A stretch of DNA of 24,853 nucleotides from Firm-04 sp964392175 (lineage in GTDB: Bacteria > Bacillota > Clostridia > Oscillospirales > Ruminococcaceae): positions 1-24,853 of the forward strand of contig CAYMOJ010000029.1 of assembly GCA_964392175.1 (NCBI GenBank), given 5' to 3'. The translations under genes were made by a program, and so were the position numbers. The notes beneath the pieces are model-generated. The model did no database searches and had not been told where the DNA came from. It saw nothing but the letters and a program-made list of their open reading frames with translations. Shown piece after piece: positions 1 through 5,528 of the stretch; position 1 is the first letter of the stretch; each line of letters begins with the position of its first letter.

Positions 1-81
1 TCTCAATCACTTTTTCTATACCCTCAGGTCTCACTTCTATTGTAGCACTACAGTAGGGATATGATTTCTGCGGATAACCCC

Positions 82-110
82 TTTACTTTTTTGGCGAGTT
101 GTGTTATACT
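82..110 (+). promoter_or_regulatory. SigA-type promoter for the DnaD-domain gene
   Basis: A -35-like TTTACT (82-87) is followed by a 17-nt spacer and TATACT (105-110). TG at 102-103 makes it an extended -10. The predicted transcription start is near 117. This places transcription downstream of the first in-frame ATG at 61 and supports a start codon further in. No other gene signal is seen in bases 1-81. Confidence 0.6.
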
Positions 111-156
111 GTATCGTGACGATTTATCGATTGAGAAAAGGATGGCAGTGCATCGT

Positions 157-1197
157 ATGGAAGTCTATCTCAAGCGGGGCAGCGGCTTTTTTGTCCCATC
201 AGCGGTTGCTGAACATTTGTTGAAGCTTGCAACACATCAGCAGCTAAAGGTGTTATTATATCTTCTTGCGCATGAAGGCGAAACACTTTCTGATGCAGAT
301 ATCGCAGTTCATTGTGGCGTGCAGCCTGATCATGTTGAGGAGGCGATAGTGTTCTGGCAGCAGGTGAATGTACTTTCATCTGTCCAGTCACAACCATCTG
401 CTGTGGTAAAAACGAGTGTTGCATCGTCTCAGCCAAAGGGAGAAACGCCTCCGGTGCAATCGATATCTACGATTCCTACAACAGCCGAACCGATCACCGC
501 ACCGGTGGGTGCTATGGTGACCAGCGGCAATTTTTCAATTCGCCCCTCCGAGATTGCTTCGCGTGTAAAGGACGATGCAGCTCTTGCCGCACTGCTTTCT
601 GCAACTGAGCAATATGCAGGGCATCCCTTGCGTAACACGGAACTGCGTAGTCTGTTCTGGATGCATGATTATCTTGGCATGACGCCGGACAGTATCTTGA
701 TGCTGCTTGCATTTTGCCGTCAGGAGAATGTGTTTCAAATCCGCTATATAGAGAAGATCGCTGTAGAATGGCATGACCGCGGCGTAATGACTCATGAGCA
801 GGTGCAGCAGGATATTCGGCGGCGAACGGAAGCCCGTACATTTGTGGGGCAGATCATGAAGCTGTTTGAAATGACACGCTATCCAACCCCAAAGCAGGAG
901 GCCTATATTCATAGCTGGCAGGCAGCAGGGGATTCCATTGAGCTGATTCGTCTGGCATACGAGCGTACCCGTGAAGGCTGTGATGACAAACTCAGTTTTT
1001 CATATCTTGATAAGATTTTAAAGCGTTGGCGCGCCGAAGGACTGAAAACGCCTGCGCAGGTTGAAGAAAGCGAAGCGGTTTTCCGTCAGCAGAAACAGTC
1101 TAAGAAGAGTGCAGCTGCGTCTAAAGAGCTTTCCGTGCAGGATACAGGGCATTCTTACAGCATGGATGATATCAAGCGGCTGAAGAACCGTTTATAA
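157..1197 (+). CDS. DnaD-domain primosome/replication initiation protein
   Basis: This probably helps load the replicative helicase at the origin or at restart forks, as DnaD and DnaB do in Bacillus. The N-terminal part (about residues 1-90) resembles a winged-helix region with a GFFVPSAV..LLKLA opening and the motif QQLKVLLYLL. A low-complexity Ser/Thr/Pro/Gln linker follows. Two DnaB_2-type helical domains come next, at about residues 139-220 (HPLRNTELRSLFWMHDYLGM, then RYIEKIAVEWHDRG) and 240-304 (YLDKILKRWRAEG). The frame is open from ATG 61, but the promoter at 82-110 lies inside that extension, so ATG 157 is chosen (346 aa). ATG 142 abuts the purine-rich AGAAAAGG and is less likely; from 157 the spacing is about 15 nt, which is longer than ideal. 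The helicase-loader gene follows after 29 nt. The family call is secure; the exact start is not. Confidence 0.85.
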   Translation: MEVYLKRGSGFFVPSAVAEHLLKLATHQQLKVLLYLLAHEGETLSDADIAVHCGVQPDHVEEAIVFWQQVNVLSSVQSQPSAVVKTSVASSQPKGETPPVQSISTIPTTAEPITAPVGAMVTSGNFSIRPSEIASRVKDDAALAALLSATEQYAGHPLRNTELRSLFWMHDYLGMTPDSILMLLAFCRQENVFQIRYIEKIAVEWHDRGVMTHEQVQQDIRRRTEARTFVGQIMKLFEMTRYPTPKQEAYIHSWQAAGDSIELIRLAYERTREGCDDKLSFSYLDKILKRWRAEGLKTPAQVEESEAVFRQQKQSKKSAAASKELSVQDTGHSYSMDDIKRLKNRL

Positions 1198-1226
1198 AGA
1201 TAACGTTGGGGAGGAATGCGTGCAAA

Positions 1227-2213
1227 ATGAACAGACAAGAACGTTATGCCATCGCAGCTGAACGCATTGCGGCACGCCGCAGACAAGCGGAGCTGCAACA
1301 GGAGATGCGTACCGCTGAAGTATATCGCAAAATACCGGAATCTGCGGAGATCGATGCACAGCTGCGCAGTGCCTGTATGCATCTGTTGCAGGCAGGGCGA
1401 GACCCCGAAAAGCAGGTGGCACTGATGCAGATGATCCAGCGCAGAACAATAGAAGCACAGCGTATGATGGAATCCGTTCTGGTGGCACACGGCTATCCTG
1501 CCGATTATTTGGATATGCACTATACTTGCACGGATTGCAGCGATACGGGAATGCATAACGGTAAGCGTTGCCATTGCTTTCAGCAAGTGCTGGGCTGTGT
1601 GGGTGCAGAGGAACTGAGCAGTCGTGTTTCGTTGGAGCAATATTCGTTTGCGACTTTTTCTACGGAGTATTACCGTGAACTACCTGTGGATGAATACGAA
1701 AAAATGAAAAAGATCTTTGCTTTTTGCAAGGCATATGCCGATAACTTTACCGTGCATTCGCAGCCGTTGCTCATGTGCGGACAAACCGGCTTAGGGAAAA
1801 CACATCTTTCTCTTGCCATTGTGGGAGTTGTGCTGTCAAAAGGCTTTAGTGCGATATATGATTCTGCCGGCAGTCTGCTGCATCGCATTGAGCAGGAGCA
1901 TTTTAAGCACGGTGCAGCTGCCGAGGCGGATACGCTGACGCAATTGCTACAATGCGATCTGTTGGTGCTGGATGATTTTGGTACGGAGTTTTCTACCACA
2001 TTCTCTCGCGCAACCGTCTATACGATCATCAACGAGCGACTGACCGCAAACAAGCCGATGATCATTAACACAAACCTTACACCCGAACAGATTCAGCGGG
2101 ATTACGGTGATCGGATTGTTTCTCGCTTGTTTGCTTCATGTAAGTGGTTGGAGTTTTTGGGCAGCGATATCCGCATCCGTAAAATGCAGCGGGCTGTGGA
2201 GAATGTTTCATGA
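1227..2213 (+). CDS. DnaC/DnaI-like AAA+ helicase loader
   Basis: This is an ATP-binding protein of the IstB/DnaC type that would load replicative helicase together with the upstream DnaD-domain protein. Walker A is GQTGLGKT at residues 185-192 and Walker B is LLVLDD with Asp249-Asp250. An N-terminal basic, coiled-coil-like stretch (RQERYAIAAERIAARRRQAE) precedes a putative zinc cluster, Cys101-x2-Cys104 and Cys115-x-Cys117, as found in DnaI-type loaders. The ATP domain ends with an arginine-rich segment around DRIVSRLF, in the sensor/arginine-finger area. The frame can be extended to TTG 1206, but GGGGAGG at 1208-1214 would then lie inside the gene. ATG 1227 is 12 nt after that site and gives 328 aa. 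The stop overlaps the next start (ATGA), so the two genes are probably translationally coupled. An IS21-type IstB is unlikely because no transposase gene is present. Confidence 0.88.
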   Translation: MNRQERYAIAAERIAARRRQAELQQEMRTAEVYRKIPESAEIDAQLRSACMHLLQAGRDPEKQVALMQMIQRRTIEAQRMMESVLVAHGYPADYLDMHYTCTDCSDTGMHNGKRCHCFQQVLGCVGAEELSSRVSLEQYSFATFSTEYYRELPVDEYEKMKKIFAFCKAYADNFTVHSQPLLMCGQTGLGKTHLSLAIVGVVLSKGFSAIYDSAGSLLHRIEQEHFKHGAAAEADTLTQLLQCDLLVLDDFGTEFSTTFSRATVYTIINERLTANKPMIINTNLTPEQIQRDYGDRIVSRLFASCKWLEFLGSDIRIRKMQRAVENVS

Positions 2214-2797
2214 GTGAAAAGTCAGAGCTCGTGTTGTTTCCTGACGCAGAGCCTGCACCGCCTTCTATCATGCGTGCAGCCTGCTTTTCGGGACATCGTT
2301 TGGAGAAATTGCCGATGGGCATTGCGCGCAGGGCGGTGATCAGTATGCTGCAAGAGGAGATACACCGTGCCGTTTCTATGGGTATCACTACATTTTATTG
2401 CGGTACAGCGGATGGCGTTGACCTGTTTGCCGCAGATATCGTTCGCAGAATGCGTGCATCCAACCCCGAGCTGCGTATCATCTGCGTGAAGCCGTTTCGC
2501 GATTTTGGCAAAAAGCTAAACGGAACCGACCGTTACCTGTTTAACATGGTGATGATGGAATCGGCGGCTGTGATTGAACTGAGTGACCATTATTATCCGG
2601 ATTGTTTTCGGGTGCGAAATCAATATCTTGTGAGTCACAGTGATCTGCTCATTGCGGTGATGGGGGAATCTCGCTCCGGTACAGGGCAAACCATTCGATT
2701 TGCACAGCGTCGTAAGATTCCCGTGCACTTGATCGATGTTACCGCGATTGAACAGCATTTATCCGATCGTCCGCAACTCGTACAGCTTACATTTTGA
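2210..2797 (+). CDS. SLOG-family (YpsA/DUF1273-like) protein
   Basis: This 195-residue protein has the Rossmann-like features of the SLOG superfamily, whose members bind nucleotides or nucleotide-derived ligands. Visible marks are CFSGHRLEKLP near residue 25, YCGTADGVDLFAA in the middle, RNQYLVSHSDLLIAV and a Gly-rich ESRSGTGQT turn near residue 163. The layout matches YpsA/DUF1273 proteins, whose cellular role is poorly defined; links to cell division have been suggested for Bacillus YpsA. The start ATG overlaps the stop of the helicase-loader gene, so it is cotranscribed with the primosome pair. No catalytic residues can be assigned from sequence alone. Confidence 0.82.
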   Translation: MSEKSELVLFPDAEPAPPSIMRAACFSGHRLEKLPMGIARRAVISMLQEEIHRAVSMGITTFYCGTADGVDLFAADIVRRMRASNPELRIICVKPFRDFGKKLNGTDRYLFNMVMMESAAVIELSDHYYPDCFRVRNQYLVSHSDLLIAVMGESRSGTGQTIRFAQRRKIPVHLIDVTAIEQHLSDRPQLVQLTF

Positions 2798-2823
2798 ATT
2801 TACATTGTTTTTGAAAACCAGAA

Positions 2824-2859
2824 AGGAGTGCTGCAAAAATTGCAGCAGATTTGCCTATG
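2824..2859 (+). promoter_or_regulatory. Ribosome site separated from its start by a hairpin
   Basis: AGGAG (2824-2828) is the only good Shine-Dalgarno site before the next gene, but it ends 28 nt before ATG 2857 (22 nt before an in-frame TTG at 2851). Between them lies a perfect inverted repeat, CTGCAA (2831-2836), AAA loop, TTGCAG (2840-2845). Folding of this 15-nt hairpin would bring the ribosome site to an effective distance of about 13 nt. The role is an inference. Confidence 0.4.
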
Positions 2860-3747
2860 TCTACTTATGCCAAGAAAAGACGCCGTTCCTCCGGTTCTAT
2901 TGCAATTCCCTTCCTGCTTACGCTGTTGATTTCTACCATTGTGCTGGGCAGTGTGGGATACTATTTCTTCAAAAAAATCATCAACGATGACAAGGAGTTA
3001 CTGGTTATGCCCGGTGCCACAACCGGAATCTCAGAGGAGGATATATACGAGATTCTATTTGTGTTGGAGCCGGATTCACCTGCGCGCAAAACAGCTGTCA
3101 TGTTAATGCGATTTGACCCCATTCGCAAGCAGGAATACTATATTGGGATTCCATTGAATCTTCAAGTAGAGCGTGAAGGCACAACCATGACGCTTGAGCA
3201 GTGTATCGACAGTTATGGTGTTTCTGATGCGAAAGATGCACTGTCCGTGCTGTTTGACCAGCAGATCGACTATTACATTCGTATGGACAGCACAGGTTTT
3301 CAAAAGATCAGTACGGTGTTTGGTAATGTGTCTTGTCTGGTATCCATTCATGATGAAAACTTAAAGCCGGATGATGTTTCGCAGGATTTGGATGCCACAC
3401 AGTTGGAAACGCTTTTGACCAGTGTGAATTATTATAGCGAGAGTGAACGCACCGCCGTCATCGGTCAGACCATTGCACAGCTTGTTAACCAGTCAGATTC
3501 TAAGCGGATCGCCTCGAATGTGGATGGTTATTTTAGTTCAGTGATCGGCTCTGTGACCGGTAACATTAGTGCGATTGACTTCACTGACCATCGCCACGCG
3601 ATATTATTTGTGTTGGAGCAATCGGAAGCTCCTGCTATGAGTTATACAGTATTTGGTACTGAATCCGACGGCATTTTCATCATGAATGAAAACTATCCCG
3701 CACAGCTCAAAGAGATCTTTATGCAGACCGCCGTTGCAACAGAATAA
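2857..3747 (+). CDS. Divergent LytR-CpsA-Psr (LCP) domain membrane protein
   Basis: This is predicted to be a single-pass membrane protein with an extracellular LCP-like domain; LCP enzymes attach glycopolymers to peptidoglycan. It begins with a basic stretch (KKRRRSSG) and a transmembrane segment at about residues 15-38. LCP-like order is visible in TAVMLMRFDPIRKQEYYIGIP, then a TLEQCIDSYG segment, DALSVLFDQQIDYYIRMDSTGF and the strand ISTVFGNVSCLV. The usual Ser-Ile-Pro-Arg-Asp motif reads GIPLN, so the basic residue expected to contact the polyprenyl pyrophosphate is absent. The protein may be a non-enzymatic or altered LCP relative. ATG 2857 gives 296 aa; TTG 2851 would add two residues. 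It is probably the last gene of the DnaD unit and ends just before a terminator. Confidence 0.65.
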   Translation: MSTYAKKRRRSSGSIAIPFLLTLLISTIVLGSVGYYFFKKIINDDKELLVMPGATTGISEEDIYEILFVLEPDSPARKTAVMLMRFDPIRKQEYYIGIPLNLQVEREGTTMTLEQCIDSYGVSDAKDALSVLFDQQIDYYIRMDSTGFQKISTVFGNVSCLVSIHDENLKPDDVSQDLDATQLETLLTSVNYYSESERTAVIGQTIAQLVNQSDSKRIASNVDGYFSSVIGSVTGNISAIDFTDHRHAILFVLEQSEAPAMSYTVFGTESDGIFIMNENYPAQLKEIFMQTAVATE

Positions 3748-3797
3748 AAAACGATGCACCATCCTGCTTTTATACAGGGTGGTGCATTGTCTTGTTC
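3748..3797. terminator. Bidirectional rho-independent terminator
   Basis: A 13-bp inverted repeat with one mismatch that can pair as G-U, 3754-3766 against 3775-3787 (8-nt loop), lies between two convergent genes. On the minus strand it is followed by CGTTTTTTATT, a strong U-tract, so it suits coaX best. On the plus strand the following TGTCTTGTTC is weaker. Confidence 0.85.
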
Positions 3798-4569
3798 AGT
3801 GTTTGTCATTCTTGTAAAACAAAATATCCAGACCTTTGAGCAGCAATTCCTGATCAATGATCACATCATGCTTGCAATGGGTAATAATCAAGGGGGCTAG
3901 CCCGCCGGTGGCGACAACGGTCAATGGGTAACCGATTTCCTTGGTGATACGGTCAATGAGTCCGTCAATCTGTGCAGCATTGCCGTAGACCAATCCGCTC
4001 TGCATACAGTCAATGGTGTTGCCGTTGATGATCTTTGCAGGTGCTTTCAGATGAATATGTGGTAATTGTGCCGTGCCGGTTTCCAGAGATTGCAGTGCGA
4101 GCTGTACACCGGGAAGAATCAAACCGCCAATGAAATTGCGGTTTTGGTCAATCACTGTCATTGTGGTGGCAGTGCCCATATCAATGACAAGTAGCGGGGC
4201 ACCGTAATCGTGAATAGCAGCAACCGCGGCGACTACCAGATCGCTACCGACTTCTGCAGGCTGGTCCATCATAATGTTCACGCCTGTTTTGATGCCGGGG
4301 CCAACGATCATGGACTCAATGCCAATCAGCTTCCGGATGGCACTGGCAAGCAAAGTGGTCGCAGGTGGCACAACCGAAGAAATAATAGCACCACCAAGGG
4401 TATCGTATGCGATATTGTGCAGCTGCAAGACCATGTGGCAGCTAATGGCGTATTCGAGATCAGTCTGATTGCGATGGGTAGAGATGCGCTCCACAAACTC
4501 TACCTTATGGTCGTTCACGCAACCGATCACGATATTGGAATTGCCGATATCAACAGCCAGAATTCTCAT
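3796..4569 (-). CDS. coaX: Type III pantothenate kinase
   Basis: CoaX phosphorylates pantothenate, the first committed step of coenzyme A synthesis, in the cytosol. The 257-residue length is normal for the family. ASKHA-fold motifs are visible: the phosphate-1 loop AVDIGNSN (Asp7), EVGSD with the likely catalytic Asp110, the phosphate-2 loop IDMGTATT (Asp130) and the GGLILPGV stretch at about 148-155. After Asp110 the usual Arg is Leu (GSDLVV); I believe this variant is common in clostridial CoaX. The start is ATG at 4569, preceded by GGAGG about 9 nt away; a longer frame from 4632 would run into the upstream gene. It follows an ECF S component gene on the same strand after 16 nt, which fits uptake and phosphorylation of one vitamin. 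Confidence 0.95.
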   Translation of the reverse strand: MRILAVDIGNSNIVIGCVNDHKVEFVERISTHRNQTDLEYAISCHMVLQLHNIAYDTLGGAIISSVVPPATTLLASAIRKLIGIESMIVGPGIKTGVNIMMDQPAEVGSDLVVAAVAAIHDYGAPLLVIDMGTATTMTVIDQNRNFIGGLILPGVQLALQSLETGTAQLPHIHLKAPAKIINGNTIDCMQSGLVYGNAAQIDGLIDRITKEIGYPLTVVATGGLAPLIITHCKHDVIIDQELLLKGLDILFYKNDKH

Positions 4570-4585
4570 AGCACTGTTCCTCCGT

Positions 4586-5170
4586 TTATGCTGTGCGGGT
4601 AGGCTTTTGAATGATTTGCAGGATTCTGACAATCGCTGAGCTGAGCACCAGATTGACCGCCAACTCGACGATGAAGTTTAGCCCAACAAAGCCAAACAGA
4701 AAATACGCACCGACATTCTCATACCCTGCTGCCGCGCCCCATTGCTTGACGGTGTCTAGAAAAAATATCAGACAGCCCAGTAGAAAAACGCTTGTGTTGG
4801 CTACAGGGCAGGCGATGCCGGCGGTAAGAACAGCGGGCATAGGGCCTTTTTTCTCAAGCAGCTTGTAAACTGCGCTAGCGGCAAGTCCTGCGCAGCAACC
4901 CTTCAGCAAGACCGTGATGATCGTACCCGGTGCATTGATCGCAAGAAATGCAGCGGCATCGCCCGTGATCAGCACCATGATGCCGAACACGAAACCAAGC
5001 CATGTGCCCGATTTCCATCCGTACAATGCCGAACCGATGATGATCGGTGCAAGGCAAAGGGTGATGCTGAACGGCCCGAGCTTGATCGTGCTTGCAACTG
5101 CTTGCAGCACAACAACGATTGCGGTCAGAATACCCATTCCGACCAGTGTTCTGATTCTTTTGGAATTCAT
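4586..5170 (-). CDS. ECF transporter S component, probably for pantothenate
   Basis: This is a 194-residue hydrophobic protein with about six membrane segments, for example GILTAIVVVLQAVAS, LCLAPIIIGSAL, WLGFVFGIMVLIT, TSVFLLGCLIFFL and FVGLNFIVELAVNLVL. The size and the conserved APIIIGSALYG..SG..LGFVFG pattern match substrate-binding S components of energy-coupling factor transporters, which pair with a shared EcfT/EcfA module encoded elsewhere. Adjacency to coaX suggests pantothenate (PanT-like), but the sequence alone does not prove the substrate. The start is ATG at 5170, preceded by GGAGGAGG about 8 nt upstream. A strong promoter lies at 5314-5343. Confidence 0.85.
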   Translation of the reverse strand: MNSKRIRTLVGMGILTAIVVVLQAVASTIKLGPFSITLCLAPIIIGSALYGWKSGTWLGFVFGIMVLITGDAAAFLAINAPGTIITVLLKGCCAGLAASAVYKLLEKKGPMPAVLTAGIACPVANTSVFLLGCLIFFLDTVKQWGAAAGYENVGAYFLFGFVGLNFIVELAVNLVLSSAIVRILQIIQKPTRTA

Positions 5171-5313
5171 TTGAGATCCTCCTCCTGTTATTATTCCCGT
5201 CATGGGATACAATACAAGTACGGATATCGTACAGTGGTGCAGACGGGGAGCATTTGCCACATGGAATCCGCAAAAACAGGGTATTCCTGCTGCAAACCGT
5301 CCGCACCGATTTT

Positions 5314-5343
5314 AGTATAGCATAACATTTATTGTTTTGTCAA
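5314..5343 (-). promoter_or_regulatory. Promoter for the S component-coaX operon
   Basis: Read leftward, TTGACA (5338-5343) is followed by an 18-nt spacer and TATACT (5314-5319) with an upstream TG (extended -10). The predicted start near 5307 gives a leader of about 137 nt before ATG 5170. The leader has short inverted repeats, for example TCCC-n5-GGGA at 5194-5206, but I recognise no known riboswitch in it. Confidence 0.75.
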
Positions 5344-5402
5344 GTCTTTTGCAGCGGGTCTGCGTTTTTTCACAGTTTCTCACGGAAATGTCGATGGCTT
5401 TC

Positions 5403-5431
5403 TTGACATTTCTGCTTTTTTATGGTAAAAT
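5403..5431 (+). promoter_or_regulatory. Strong promoter for the GH31-led gene run
   Basis: A perfect TTGACA (5403-5408) is followed by a 17-nt spacer and TAAAAT (5426-5431) with TG at 5423-5424 (extended -10). The start is expected near 5438. It is divergent from the promoter at 5314-5343; the two share the 358-nt intergenic space 5171-5528. Confidence 0.8.
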
Positions 5432-5445
5432 ATGAATGTCTTTCA

Positions 5446-5482
5446 TGTATGGTGAGTAGCTATGCTCTTTTCTCATCATACA
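5446..5482 (+). promoter_or_regulatory. Inverted repeat in the GH31 leader (operator or hairpin)
   Basis: TGTATGGTGAG (5446-5456) pairs with CTCATCATACA (5472-5482) over 11 positions with one G-U, around a 15-nt loop. It begins about 8 nt after the expected transcription start. It could be a repressor operator or an RNA hairpin in the leader. No T-run follows, so it is not a normal terminator. Confidence 0.4.
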
Positions 5483-5528
5483 GAAAGCAGAATCAGAGAA
5501 TAAATCGTATGCAGGAGGTTACCACTCT

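Noticed and set aside
2736..2990. 84-codon frame overlapping the SLOG and LCP genes
   Set aside because: It has Cys-rich, non-family composition, overlaps two better genes and lacks a ribosome site.
5351..5370. GCAG-n5-CTGC followed by TTTTTT, resembling a terminator
   Set aside because: The stem is only 4 bp and it lies between two divergent promoters, where no transcript needs to end.
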